Shown: positions 18,327 to 27,104, counted from the stretch's first letter. The stretch is DNA of 64,000 bases from Rhodococcus sp. HNM0569 (GCF_012726205.1 NZ_JAASAE010000015.1:377-64376), one strand, 5' to 3'. The notes: a model not told the origin generated them from the letters alone. Numbers and translations are program-made.

Positions 18327-18354
18327 GTATTAGTACATACCTTAACTAATACCT
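18327..18354. promoter_or_regulatory. Inverted-repeat operator upstream of hmgA
   Basis: GGTATTAGT (18327-18335) and ACTAATACC (18346-18354) form a perfect 9-bp inverted repeat with a 10-nt spacer, 32 nt before the hmgA start. The AT-rich arms and position suit a MarR-family repressor, most simply the one encoded just upstream. Confidence 0.65.
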
Positions 18355-18422
18355 GAGCGTGCGCACAAACCGGATTGCCCGTGCTTTCGGTTCGGCGGAG
18401 CCGGGGAACGCATGGCAGCGCG

Positions 18423-18953
18423 TCAGTTGCGCCCGCGGACGTCGAATTCGCTGCGATTGGTGATGAGCTTCTCGAGCAGCATGACCAGGACGCGCTGCTC
18501 GGCCTCGGTGAGCACGTTTGCCCACGCGTATTCGCGCTCGTTCTGCGCGCGGTACGCGTCGCTGACCTTCTCGCGCCCCGCCTCGGTGAGCGACAGTCGC
18601 GCCGACCGCTTGTCGCGCGGATCGACCTCGCGGTCCATCAGACCAGCCTCGACCAGGGTTTTCGTGAGATTGGAGACGGCCGCGCGGCTCATGCCGGTGA
18701 GCAAGGCGGCGGCCTTGGACTCGAGCGGTCCCGCGAGCCAGGTGACGAACATCAGCCGAAAGGTCGACCACGACAACCCGCGCGGCCGGTGCACGGACGC
18801 CTCGAAGTCGTAGGTGACGACATTCGAGGCACGGTTGAGCGTGAGCAAAACCTCGGTTGCGAGCTCGTGCGTGCTGCCGAACTCGGTCTCGAGCCGTCGG
18901 TGAGCGTGCGCGATGAACGACCAGAAGTCGAGGGGGCGCTGCTCGTCCGTCAT
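18423..18953 (-). CDS. MarR-family regulator, probably of the homogentisate operon
   Basis: This 176-residue winged-helix protein matches the MarR layout: N-terminal dimer helices, the recognition region MSRAAVSNLTKTLVEAGLMDR at about 89-109, and the wing with DPRDKRSARLSLTEAG. MarR proteins repress by binding palindromes and usually release DNA on binding a phenolic ligand. Homogentisate or a relative would be a fitting ligand here, but that is inference. It is on the same strand as hmgA, 127 nt upstream. An imperfect palindrome lies 29 nt before its own ATG, consistent with autoregulation. Confidence 0.9.
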   Translation of the reverse strand: MTDEQRPLDFWSFIAHAHRRLETEFGSTHELATEVLLTLNRASNVVTYDFEASVHRPRGLSWSTFRLMFVTWLAGPLESKAAALLTGMSRAAVSNLTKTLVEAGLMDREVDPRDKRSARLSLTEAGREKVSDAYRAQNEREYAWANVLTEAEQRVLVMLLEKLITNRSEFDVRGRN

Positions 18954-18981
18954 GCCGTCACTGTAGCGGCCGAGAAGATTG

Positions 18982-18999
18982 ATTCATACCTGTATAAAT
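18982..18999. promoter_or_regulatory. Imperfect palindrome before the MarR gene
   Basis: ATTCATAC CT GTATAAAT (8+2+8, 7 of 8 arm positions complementary) lies 29 nt upstream of the MarR ATG on the minus strand. It is AT-rich in a GC-rich region and probably overlaps the promoter of the MarR gene. Confidence 0.5.
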
Positions 19000-19914
19000 T
19001 CAGCTCACCGCGGCCGCCGCGAGACCGACCGCCACGACGTCCTCGACGACCGCGGCCTGCCAGTCGGGCACTCCGCGCCCCGCGGCCCACGCCCGCCACG
19101 CGCTGCCACCGAACGTCCCGGCCAGCGCGCCTGCGATCCCCACGAGCGACCGGATCGGTGCGTTTTCGTGTGCCCGGCGCGCGAGCACCCCGCCGCCCAC
19201 CGCTCCCGAGACGACCCGCGACGCGACGCCCACCGGCTCGAGCCGCGACGGCGTCGACGGCAGCTTGTCCATGACCATCTCGCCCACCGCGAAGAACACG
19301 CCGAGCGCGGCCTTCGGGCCCGCGCCGCGCCCCTGCGCCGACACGAGCGGCGCCGCGAAACCCAGTGAGCTGCGCATGCCGGCCGCGGCGCCGAGCACAC
19401 CGGCCCGCAGGGTCGCTCCGCGCGGCGGCTCCGAGCGCACCAGCTGCACGTCGGTGTCGTCCGTTCGAGCGCGTTCGGCCAGGTCGAGCGTCTGCCGCAC
19501 CGCGACGCCGTACGCGAGATGCGGCACGACGTCGCTCATCCAGTCCCGCGTCGTCCAACTGCGCGGATCGCTGACCCCGAGGAAGGCCGCGGGGGTGTCG
19601 GTGGCGGCCATCGCCGCGAGCCCGATCCCCGCGGACTCGGCGAGCCACGGAAGACGAATACCCAAGCGGCGCACCGTTGCTGCGGCGACACCGATGCCGA
19701 CCCCGGCGGCGAGCCCGCCGAGCGCCCCGGCCGCCGACCGTCGCGCCGGGTCTCGGCGAAGCGTGAGGCCCACGCGCGCAAGCGCGCGAGCGACGGTGCG
19801 CTCGGGCACCGTCGACGCGGGTCTGCCGCTGACGTACATGTCGACGTACGACACCAGGTCGAGCGTCGCGGTGCCCGCGGCACCGGCCATCGCACCGGAG
19901 ACGAGTGTGCGCAT
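19000..19914 (-). CDS. Glycine/alanine-rich membrane protein of unknown function
   Basis: This 304-residue protein is hydrophobic with several weakly hydrophobic glycine-rich segments (AMAGAAGTATLDLVSYVDMY, GALGGLAAGVGIGVAAATV, AGVLGAAAGMRSSLGFAAPL). Its C-terminal half, with GMRSSLGFAAP and the final AVVEDVVAVGLAAAAV, resembles DUF4126-type membrane proteins; this likeness is judged by eye. The ATG at 19914 has a perfect TAGGAGGT site 6 nt upstream, which rules out the longer in-frame extension. It ends just before the palindrome of the MarR gene and is probably expressed alone. No enzymatic motif is visible. Confidence 0.75.
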   Translation of the reverse strand: MRTLVSGAMAGAAGTATLDLVSYVDMYVSGRPASTVPERTVARALARVGLTLRRDPARRSAAGALGGLAAGVGIGVAAATVRRLGIRLPWLAESAGIGLAAMAATDTPAAFLGVSDPRSWTTRDWMSDVVPHLAYGVAVRQTLDLAERARTDDTDVQLVRSEPPRGATLRAGVLGAAAGMRSSLGFAAPLVSAQGRGAGPKAALGVFFAVGEMVMDKLPSTPSRLEPVGVASRVVSGAVGGGVLARRAHENAPIRSLVGIAGALAGTFGGSAWRAWAAGRGVPDWQAAVVEDVVAVGLAAAAVS

Positions 19915-20017
19915 CACGAACCTCCTACGGCGTCGCCCGCTGCCGTGCCTGCTCTCCACGAATTCTGCCCGCAGCCGCACACGGACCGAAGCGAAACCGG
20001 CGAACGCCGCGCCCGGT

Positions 20018-20842
20018 CTAGCTGCGCGCCGACGCCAGGTCGCTCGTGATGCGGTGGTAGATGCCACCCGACGTGAGCCCGCCGTCGACGACGATCTCGG
20101 TGCCCGAGACGTATCCCGACCGAGGCGACAGCAGGAATGCGACCACTTCTGCCACCTCCTCGGACGACGCGACGCGGCCCGCGGGCACGGCACGCAGGCT
20201 CTCGTCGACGAAGACGTCGCTGCCCGAGTTCAGCAGTGGCGTGTCGACGAGGCCCGGGTGCACCGAGTTGACGCGGACACCGCGCTCGGCGAACTCGAGT
20301 GCGCCCACCTTCGAGAGCCCGCGCACACCCCACTTGGTGGCCCCGTAGCCCGCCGCGAAGTAGCCGAGCATGCCCGCGATCGACGAGATGTTGACGATCG
20401 ACCCGCCGCCGGTCATCAGCGGCGCGACGGTCTTCATGCCGAGGAACACGCTCGACAGGTTGACCGCGAGCACACGCTCCCAGTCCTCGAGCGTCGTGTC
20501 GAGGATCCCGTAACGGTGACTCACGCCCGCGTTGTTGACCAGCCCGACAACGGGATCACCGCCGATCGCGTCGGCCAGGTCGTTCCACGACTGCGCCGAC
20601 GTCACGTCGAGTCGCGCGACGCGGGCGTCGGCGCCGGCGTGCCCGATCTCGTCGGCCACTGCGGTCGCCGCGTCGCCGTCGACGTCGGTCACCCACACGG
20701 TCGCACCTCGCGCCGCGAGCAGGCGTGCTTCGACGCGTCCCATGCCACTGCCCGCGCCGGTGACGACGACAGTGGAGCCGTCGAACTCCCGCTGTGTGTC
20801 GGATCCGTGCATGTCCTGCCCTCCGATCGTTCCTTCGGCCAT
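20018..20842 (-). CDS. SDR-family oxidoreductase
   Basis: This 274-residue classical SDR has TGAGSGMG at 28-35, LVNNAGVSHRYG, a serine in NISSIAG and YGATK as the catalytic Tyr-Lys pair. It begins with ATG at 20842, one base after the stop of the MHS permease gene, so translation is probably coupled; a second ATG at 20812 is possible. It is the last gene of a five-gene operon that starts with the SnoaL-like gene at 25112. The operon contains a second SDR and a flavin-dependent dehydrogenase-like protein, so this enzyme probably oxidises or reduces a hydroxyl/keto group on a shared, unknown substrate. Confidence 0.9.
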   Translation of the reverse strand: MAEGTIGGQDMHGSDTQREFDGSTVVVTGAGSGMGRVEARLLAARGATVWVTDVDGDAATAVADEIGHAGADARVARLDVTSAQSWNDLADAIGGDPVVGLVNNAGVSHRYGILDTTLEDWERVLAVNLSSVFLGMKTVAPLMTGGGSIVNISSIAGMLGYFAAGYGATKWGVRGLSKVGALEFAERGVRVNSVHPGLVDTPLLNSGSDVFVDESLRAVPAGRVASSEEVAEVVAFLLSPRSGYVSGTEIVVDGGLTSGGIYHRITSDLASARS

Positions 20843-20843
20843 G

Positions 20844-22181
20844 TCAGTCCACCCGCAGTTCGATGCCCTTGGTCTCCTTCACCGTGAAGACCGTGCCGAG
20901 CGTGAGCAGCGCGCAGAACACGAAATAGCCTGCGGGAGCGAGGTTGTTGCCGGTGAGGTCGATCAGCCAGGTGGCGATGAAGGGCGCGGTGCCGCCGAGC
21001 ATCATGTTGGTGATGTTGTTGCCGAGGGCGAGCCCGCTGTAGCGCACGGACGCCTTGAGCATCTCGACGTAGGTGACATACGACGCGCCGTTGACGACCG
21101 ACACGGCGATGAACAGGACGGACTGCCCGAGCACCGCCTGCCATGCCGGGCCGGTGGACATCATCATGAACACCGGCACACCGAGTATCGCGGCGGCGGC
21201 GCTGCCACCGAAGAGCACCGGCTTGCGGCCGAAACGGTCGGCGGCGTAGCCGGCGATCGGCAGCGTGATCACGCCGAGGACGAGCGCGAGCGACGTCGAC
21301 AGGAACGCCATCGACGACGAGTGCCCGCCCGCGGTCTGCAGGTACGTCGCGGCGTACACGGACGCGATGTAGTAGCCACCGGTGATGAGCGCACCGAGCA
21401 GAACGATCTTGAGGACGGCGCCGCCGGACGTGCTCAGCAGGTCACGCAGCGGCAGCTTCTTGGTCTCGCCCTTGTCGGCGAGTTCCTGGAACTGCGGCGT
21501 GTCCTCCATGTGGTTGCGGATCCACACGCCGACCAGACCGATCACGACGCTGAGCAGGAACGGGATACGCCACGCCCACTCGAGCACCTGGTCTTCCGAC
21601 AGCGTGGACGTGAGGGCGAGGGCGACGAGCGAGGCGGCCAGCGAGCCGAGGTAGGTGCCCGAGTTGACCATCGACGTCTGGGTCGCGCGCCAGCGCGCAG
21701 GCGCCGATTCCGAGACGAAGGCGTTCGCGCCGCCGAGTTCCCCGCCCGCCGCGAAGCCCTGCACGCACCTGGCGAGCACGAGGATCGTCGTCGCCCAGAT
21801 GCCGAGCGTCGCGTAGGTCGGCATCAGGCCCATCGCCGCCGTCGCGATGACCATCAGCAGGATCGTCCACGACAGCGCGCGTTTGCGGCCGTACTTGTCA
21901 CCGATGTGGCCGAAGACGATGCCACCGGGAACGCGCAGGAAGAATGCGACGGCGAACGCCGCGAACGTCCCCAGCAGGGCGGCGGTGTCGTCGCCCTGCA
22001 CGAAGAACAGCGCGGCGATCGTGGTCGCCATGTAGCCGTAGATGCCGAAGTCGTAGTACTCGACGATCGTGCCGACGACGGCAGCACGGATCACCTTCAC
22101 AGTCGACTGTGGAGTCGACGGCCCCGCGGGGCCGTGCGGAGTGTTGTCCGCCCGATCGGTCATGGTGTCGGTTCCGAACAT
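20844..22181 (-). CDS. MHS-family MFS permease (metabolite:H+ symporter)
   Basis: This 445-residue transporter begins its first helix with VVGTIVEYYDFGIYGYMATT, the hallmark of the MHS branch (ProP, ShiA and KgtP relatives), and has FGHIGDKYGRKRAL and PIAGYAADRFGRKPVL as the two MFS signature loops, with twelve hydrophobic segments. These carriers import organic acids or osmolytes with protons. Here it lies between a flavoprotein gene and an SDR gene in one operon, so it most likely imports the substrate or an intermediate of that pathway. ATG 22181 is taken; a second start six codons in is possible. Confidence 0.9.
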   Translation of the reverse strand: MFGTDTMTDRADNTPHGPAGPSTPQSTVKVIRAAVVGTIVEYYDFGIYGYMATTIAALFFVQGDDTAALLGTFAAFAVAFFLRVPGGIVFGHIGDKYGRKRALSWTILLMVIATAAMGLMPTYATLGIWATTILVLARCVQGFAAGGELGGANAFVSESAPARWRATQTSMVNSGTYLGSLAASLVALALTSTLSEDQVLEWAWRIPFLLSVVIGLVGVWIRNHMEDTPQFQELADKGETKKLPLRDLLSTSGGAVLKIVLLGALITGGYYIASVYAATYLQTAGGHSSSMAFLSTSLALVLGVITLPIAGYAADRFGRKPVLFGGSAAAAILGVPVFMMMSTGPAWQAVLGQSVLFIAVSVVNGASYVTYVEMLKASVRYSGLALGNNITNMMLGGTAPFIATWLIDLTGNNLAPAGYFVFCALLTLGTVFTVKETKGIELRVD

Positions 22182-22264
22182 GAATTTTCCCTTGGTTCAG
22201 TGTATGTGGGGTACACGTGCCGGCGTCCGGGTCCGATGTCCGGTGTGCGTCGCCGGTGGCCGGT

Positions 22265-23710
22265 TCACGCCGAGGCGGAAACCGATCCCTCTCGCAGGTG
22301 GGTTTGTGTCGCGCCGTGTCCGGCGATTCGGCCCATCGTGAGGGCGTTGGCGACGGCGTTGCCGCCGCCGACGTAGCGGAGCCCGAGTATTCCCGCACCC
22401 GCTTCGCCCGCCGCGAAGAGCCCGGGCACCGCACGGCCGGTGGCGTCGAGCACCCGGGCGTCGTGGTCGATCTCGAGGCCCGCATGCGTGCACACGAGTT
22501 CGGCGGGCAACAGGCGGGCAGCGTAGAACGGGCCGTGCGCGATGGGACCGGGCGCGGCCGTCGAGCCCTTGTTGGCGAGTGTGCGGTGCCGCAGGTAGTC
22601 GTCGTCGATCCCGTTGGGCAGCTGCGCGTTCCAGCGTGCGACGTTCGCCTCGAAGGCGTCGGCGGGGACGCCCATCAGCCCTGCCAGCTCGCGCAGGGTC
22701 TGCGCGCGCAGTGTGCGCCCCGCGTCGGCTTCGTCGGCGACGCGTGCGGCATTCCAGTCCACATAGCCCTCGGGCAGGGACGTCCTCGCCTGCTCGTCGA
22801 ACACCATCCACGCACCACCCGGCTGCGCAGCGATGATGCCGGTGGACACCGCATACGACGCGTCCTCGTCCATGAACCGCCTGCCGTGGCCGTTGACGTG
22901 GATGCGCGACTTCGGCGGGAAACCGGACTGCCAGTGGTGATAGCGCTGGAAGTACACGGTGGGCAGCATCAGGCCCCAGCCGTCGCCCGCGAGCGACGCG
23001 TCGACCTGCTCACCGAACGCGAGATGGTCGCCGCGGCTGCCGGGGGCGGCGACGACGAACAGCGAGTCGCCACCGGCGAGCGCGTCCGGATAGTGACGGG
23101 CGACGAGTTCCGCATTCTGTGCGAAACCACCGCTGGCGACGACGACCGCCCGGGATCCGACCTCGATGCCGTCGGCGACGACGCCGGTGACTGCACCCTC
23201 GTGTACGACGAGCGACTCGACCCGCGTGCGCAGCACGACTTCGACGCCGAGCGTGCGCCGTGCGCGGTCGAGGACCTGCACGAGGCCGTATCCCTGGTCC
23301 TTCGGTACGTGGCCGCGCCACACGTCCTCGACACCGGCCTGGCACAGGCCGGGCTGGTGGGCGTTGCCGGACACCGTGGCGGGGATCTCGACGCCGAGAC
23401 CGATCAGCCACTCGAGCGTCGGGCCTGCCTGCTCGCAGAACGTGCGGACCAGGCCCGGTTCCAGGCGCCAGTGGTTGAGGTCCATGTAGTGCTGGAAGAA
23501 CTTCTCGGCGGAGTCCTCGATGCCGAGTCCGCGCTGCACGCTCGTGCCTGCCGCGGTGAACAGCCCGGCCGAGAGCTGGGTCGATCCGCCCAGTTCGCCT
23601 TCGGATTCGAAGAGCAGCACCGAGGCACCGTTCTCGGCGGCGGCAACCGCGGCGGCGAGACCTGCTCCGCCACCGCCGATCACGACGACATCCCAGATTT
23701 CCTCAGACAT
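22265..23710 (-). CDS. FAD-binding dehydrogenase, KstD/fumarate-reductase flavoprotein family
   Basis: This 481-residue flavoprotein begins with the dinucleotide-binding strand VVVIGGGGAGLAAA (8-21) and ends with the second FAD contact GLFAAGEAGAGILGLRYVGGG. The layout is that of the FAD_binding_2 family, which includes 3-ketosteroid delta-1-dehydrogenases, fumarate reductases and related enzymes that oxidise or reduce C-C bonds next to a carbonyl. A HVNGHGRRFMDED segment typical of the family is present. The start at ATG 23710 follows GGAGG and overlaps the end of the upstream SDR gene by 8 nt. The substrate cannot be named; steroid-like or cyclic ketone substrates would fit the family and the operon. 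Confidence 0.88.
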   Translation of the reverse strand: MSEEIWDVVVIGGGGAGLAAAVAAAENGASVLLFESEGELGGSTQLSAGLFTAAGTSVQRGLGIEDSAEKFFQHYMDLNHWRLEPGLVRTFCEQAGPTLEWLIGLGVEIPATVSGNAHQPGLCQAGVEDVWRGHVPKDQGYGLVQVLDRARRTLGVEVVLRTRVESLVVHEGAVTGVVADGIEVGSRAVVVASGGFAQNAELVARHYPDALAGGDSLFVVAAPGSRGDHLAFGEQVDASLAGDGWGLMLPTVYFQRYHHWQSGFPPKSRIHVNGHGRRFMDEDASYAVSTGIIAAQPGGAWMVFDEQARTSLPEGYVDWNAARVADEADAGRTLRAQTLRELAGLMGVPADAFEANVARWNAQLPNGIDDDYLRHRTLANKGSTAAPGPIAHGPFYAARLLPAELVCTHAGLEIDHDARVLDATGRAVPGLFAAGEAGAGILGLRYVGGGNAVANALTMGRIAGHGATQTHLREGSVSASA

Positions 23711-24551
23711 GGCGCGAACCTCCGTCGACGGCGATGCTGTGGCCCGTGACGTAGCGAGCACTGTCCGACAGCAGGAACAGCAGCGGCCCGAACACCTCTT
23801 CGGGCGAGCCGAGGCGGTGCAGCGGCACCGAGTCGAGCGCGTGCGCGAGCGCCGCCGGATCCTCGCGCACCCACCGAGTCATCTCGGTGTCGATGTAGCC
23901 CGGAGCGATCGCGTTGACGCGCAGCCCCTTGTCGCCGAACTCGACGGCGAGCGATTCGGTGAGATGCGCGACGGCCGCCTTCGACGTGCAGTACGCCCCA
24001 CGCCCCTTACGCACGCGCAGCGCCGACACGGACGACATGTTGACGATCGCACCGCCGGGCTTCATGTGCCGCGCCGCGGCCTGCGCGCCGAACAGGACGC
24101 CCTCGACGTTGACCGACAACACCGCGCCGATCTGCTCCTGCGAGATCTCGCCGGCGAGGGCGAAGGGGAAGATGCCGGCATTGTTGATCCAGAAGTCGAG
24201 CCCGCCGAACTCGGCGACGGCACGCTGGGCCAGCTCTTCGTGGTCGTCGCGCACGGTGACGTCGACGCGCGCCGCGACGACGCGTCCAGGCTTGTCCGCC
24301 AGCGCGTTCGTCGCGAGGGTGGCGTTGATGCGCTCGGCGGTGTCGTTCATCTGGTCGATGTTGATGTCGGCGGCGAGGACGTCGACGCCGCGCGTCGCCA
24401 GCCCCTCGGCGAAGGCCGCACCCATGCCGCGCGCCGCGCCGGTCACGACGGCCACCGTGCCCGCGAGTTCCGGGTACACCGCGAGCATCTGCGACGGGTC
24501 GGTACGTCCGGGATTGCCCTGCGGATCGGTGGTGGTGGCGGTGTCTGTCAT
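23703..24551 (-). CDS. SDR-family oxidoreductase
   Basis: This 282-residue SDR carries a 25-residue N-terminal extension before VAVVTGAARGMG, then FWINNAGIF, NMSSVSA and YCTSK as the catalytic set. The C-terminus AVDGGSRHV is typical of FabG-like NAD(P)-dependent enzymes. It lies 90 nt after the SnoaL-like gene and overlaps the flavoprotein gene by 8 nt. The two SDRs in this operon are not close to each other in sequence, so they probably catalyse separate alcohol/ketone steps. Direction and substrate are unknown. Confidence 0.9.
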   Translation of the reverse strand: MTDTATTTDPQGNPGRTDPSQMLAVYPELAGTVAVVTGAARGMGAAFAEGLATRGVDVLAADINIDQMNDTAERINATLATNALADKPGRVVAARVDVTVRDDHEELAQRAVAEFGGLDFWINNAGIFPFALAGEISQEQIGAVLSVNVEGVLFGAQAAARHMKPGGAIVNMSSVSALRVRKGRGAYCTSKAAVAHLTESLAVEFGDKGLRVNAIAPGYIDTEMTRWVREDPAALAHALDSVPLHRLGSPEEVFGPLLFLLSDSARYVTGHSIAVDGGSRHV

Positions 24552-24641
24552 GGTGTCACTCGTTCCTTGATCGTGCCGTGCCGAGCTCCCGCGTCGAAAA
24601 CTCGGAACAGCCTGTGGTGAAACTTCTTTCGATGCGGCCGG

Positions 24642-25112
24642 TCAGCCTTCGCGCCGCACCTGCCGTCGGGCGATCCGCCAGTGGCCGGGACCGCGGTCGA
24701 GCAGGTCGGTGATCGTCGTGAGCCGGACGACGCGCGCGTCGCCGCCCACGGGGGTCGCGACGATCTGGAGGTAGCCGTGCACGGTCGCGACGTTGCCGTC
24801 CACGTGCTCGACGTACAGGTTGGTGAGCACGTGCCGTTGCACGACACCCGAGGTGAGTCCGGATTCGTGGAACCGTGCGGCGAACTCGGTGAGTGCGTCG
24901 CGGCCGGTGACGGGGCCGGGATAGCTCGGCGAGTCGAACACCCCACCGTCGGTGAACGTCTCGGCCCACTCGCGTGCGTGCCCAGCGTCGATGAGGTGGC
25001 TCTGACGACCGTAGAACTGGTGGATCTCGGCGAGGGTGGCCGCGTCCACTCCCGCCGCCGAGGCGGGGGCCGGGCGGGGAGGTGCCTCGCGGCGGACGGA
25101 GGGTTGGTTCAT
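24642..25112 (-). CDS. SnoaL-like/NTF2-fold protein
   Basis: This 156-residue protein has the cone-shaped NTF2-like layout: an N-terminal helix (EIHQFYGRQSHLIDAGHAREW), a FTDGGVFDSP turn, and a beta sheet ending in VRLTTITDLLDRGPGHWRIARR. Members include polyketide cyclases, ketosteroid isomerases, hydroxylating dioxygenase beta subunits and dehydratases. No single catalytic assignment is possible by eye. It is the first gene of the operon and is divergent from the IclR gene across 119 nt with palindromic sites. A lyase, isomerase or hydratase step in the pathway is a reasonable guess. Confidence 0.8.
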   Translation of the reverse strand: MNQPSVRREAPPRPAPASAAGVDAATLAEIHQFYGRQSHLIDAGHAREWAETFTDGGVFDSPSYPGPVTGRDALTEFAARFHESGLTSGVVQRHVLTNLYVEHVDGNVATVHGYLQIVATPVGGDARVVRLTTITDLLDRGPGHWRIARRQVRREG

Positions 25113-25155
25113 CGGTGCTCTCCCTGACGACGGTGATTGCCGCCGCCGTTCTTAT

Positions 25156-25187
25156 GTGCGATAATCGCACGCACTGTGCGATATGCA
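25156..25187. promoter_or_regulatory. IclR-type operator region, two GTGCGAT half-sites
   Basis: GTGCGATAATCGCAC (25156-25170) is a perfect 15-bp palindrome. A second GTGCGAT begins exactly 20 bp later at 25176 and forms a partial palindrome with the following ATGCA. The array lies between the SnoaL-like operon and the divergent IclR gene, so the IclR protein is the natural candidate to bind it and control both. Confidence 0.65.
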
Positions 25188-25231
25188 AGAAGGCTAAGTG
25201 CGCCACCTCACACACGTCAAGAAGGAGAGTC

Positions 25232-25963
25232 ATGAGTCATTCGTCAGCCGAGGTCAGCGCGTCACCGACGGGTGGCGACCGGGTCGCACTCGACTCCCGA
25301 ATGTCCAAGACACTCCACAACGGCCTCGAGATCCTCGAGCTGCTCACCGCGCATCCGCACGGCCTGTCGGTCACCGACATCGCGGACGCACTCGGCCTGC
25401 ACCGCACCGTCGCGCATCGCCTGATCCACACTCTCGAGGCGCACCGCCTGTGCCGCAAGGACGGCTTCAAGCGCGTCGCGCTCGGTTCGGGCCTGGTCAC
25501 CCTCGCGGAACCGGTCGAGCAGGATCTGCGTGAGGTGGCACGCCCCGTGCTCGAAGATCTCGCCGAGCAGGCCCGCGCCACCGTTCACCTCGTGGTGCGC
25601 GAGAGCGAGCGGGAGGTACGCGCCCTCATGGTCGTCGAACCTCGGAACGCCCAGGTGCACGTCGCCTTCCGGCCCGGGCAGGTCCACGAGATCGACCGCG
25701 GTTCAGCAGGTTTGGCGATGCTCGCAGCTCTGCCGCCGACCCCGGACGAACGCAGTGAGGTCACCCGCGCACGCTCGGTCGGCTACGCCGTGACCGACAG
25801 TGAGGTCATCCCCGCCGTCGGCGGGATCTCCGCCGTCGTGCCACGTCGCGCGAACGAACCGCTCGTGAGCCTCGGCGTCTCGGTGTTCGAGGTGACCGAC
25901 GAAAACGAACTCGGTGGCGCCGTCGTGGCTGCGGCCACCCGTCTGGCCGCGCTGTTGCGCTGA
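25232..25963 (+). CDS. IclR-family regulator of the divergent catabolic operon
   Basis: This 243-residue protein has an N-terminal winged helix (about 28-85, with LSVTDIADALGLHRTVAHRL) and a C-terminal GAF-like effector domain (LVVRESEREVRALMVVEP, FRPGQVHEIDRGSAGLAML). The ATG at 25232 follows GAAGGAGAG, so a longer upstream in-frame start is rejected. IclR regulators of catabolic genes bind palindromes in divergent promoters, which is exactly the arrangement here. The C-terminal domain is short and lacks some of the usual cysteine-containing region. The gene converges on the isochorismate synthase gene with one base between stops. Confidence 0.9.
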   Translation: MSHSSAEVSASPTGGDRVALDSRMSKTLHNGLEILELLTAHPHGLSVTDIADALGLHRTVAHRLIHTLEAHRLCRKDGFKRVALGSGLVTLAEPVEQDLREVARPVLEDLAEQARATVHLVVRESEREVRALMVVEPRNAQVHVAFRPGQVHEIDRGSAGLAMLAALPPTPDERSEVTRARSVGYAVTDSEVIPAVGGISAVVPRRANEPLVSLGVSVFEVTDENELGGAVVAAATRLAALLR

Positions 25964-25964
25964 C

Positions 25965-27071
25965 TCAGCGGCCGGCGACGGCCCGGACGCCGAGCGCACC
26001 GAAGATGGTGCCGAACTTGGCGTCGGTCTCGCCGACCTCGGCCGCGGGGTCCGATCCCGCGACGATTCCGCCGCCCGCGTACGCGACGGCCCGGGTGCGG
26101 TCGGCCGACACGACCGCGCACCGGATCGCCACCATCCACTCACCGTCGCCGTTCGCGTCGCACCAGCCGACCGTGCCCGCATAGAAGCCGCGGTCGGGCT
26201 CCTCGGCACGCAGGACCTCGAGGGCGCGCGCGTGCGGCGTCCCGCACACGGCAGGCGTGGGATGCAGCGCGATCGCGAGATCGAGTGCGGTGGTAGCGGT
26301 GTCGGCGAGCACACCGGTCACGGGCGTACCCAGATGCCACATCTCGGGAGTCGAGGTCAGTTCCGGACAGTCGGGGATCTCGAGCGAATCGCACAGGGGC
26401 GCCAGGCGTTCCCGCAAGGCCTCCACCACGAACGCGTGCTCGCGCCGGTCCTTGTCGGACGCGAGCAGTGCATCCGCGGTCGCGCGGTCCTCGTCGGGAT
26501 CTGCCGAACGCGGCGCCGATCCTGCGAGCGGATGACACGACACAACGGGCCCGTCCCTGCGCACCAGCACCTCGGGGCTCGACCCGACCAGCACAGCGCG
26601 CGCGGCACCCGGCTCGCCGAGCTCGACGAGATAGCCGTTGCGGCCGCGGTCGGCCGCGACGAGCCGGTCGAGCACCGCCACCGGATCGAGCGGTGCGTCG
26701 GCGCGGATGTCGGCGCGCCGGGCGAGTACCAGCTTCTCGAGTTCTCCCTCGGCGATGCGCCCCAGCGCACGCTCCACGCGCGCGGCGTGCTCGGCGGCGG
26801 GCACCTCCTCGGCGTCCGCCGCGGGAACCGCACGGCTCGCCGTGGCCTGCCTCGGCGACGCGGTGCGTGAACGACGCTCGGGCTCGAACAGCTCGCACGG
26901 GCCGGCCGGATCGAACGGCAGCGCTCCCACGAGGCCGACGACGTCGCCGCGCCGGATCGCCGCCGCGGCGTCGGATGCGCTGGTGAACCGGGTGCGGACA
27001 CCGCGCGCCTCGATGCACCCGTGCGGCCGCGACAGGACGAAGCAGGGCGCGTCGCTCGCGCTGTCGGTCAT
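25965..27071 (-). CDS. Isochorismate synthase (chorismate-utilising family)
   Basis: This 368-residue protein belongs to the EntC/DhbC/MenF/anthranilate synthase superfamily. The C-terminal catalytic domain is clear: KLVLARRADI, the Mg-binding SSPEVLVRRDG, SCHPLAGSAPR, ALHPTPAVCGTPHA and FYAGTVGWCDANGDGEW. The short N-terminal region and the GTP/PTPAVCG motifs favour isochorismate synthase of the siderophore type over MenF or salicylate synthase. ATG 27071 lies 33 nt from an iron box shared with the divergent aryl carrier gene. Isochorismatase, dihydroxybenzoate dehydrogenase and the activating ligase are not in the window, so the pathway must be completed elsewhere. Confidence 0.85.
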   Translation of the reverse strand: MTDSASDAPCFVLSRPHGCIEARGVRTRFTSASDAAAAIRRGDVVGLVGALPFDPAGPCELFEPERRSRTASPRQATASRAVPAADAEEVPAAEHAARVERALGRIAEGELEKLVLARRADIRADAPLDPVAVLDRLVAADRGRNGYLVELGEPGAARAVLVGSSPEVLVRRDGPVVSCHPLAGSAPRSADPDEDRATADALLASDKDRREHAFVVEALRERLAPLCDSLEIPDCPELTSTPEMWHLGTPVTGVLADTATTALDLAIALHPTPAVCGTPHARALEVLRAEEPDRGFYAGTVGWCDANGDGEWMVAIRCAVVSADRTRAVAYAGGGIVAGSDPAAEVGETDAKFGTIFGALGVRAVAGR

Positions 27072-27104
27072 CGGGCACCTCTCCGTCACGAACACACCGA
27101 ACTC

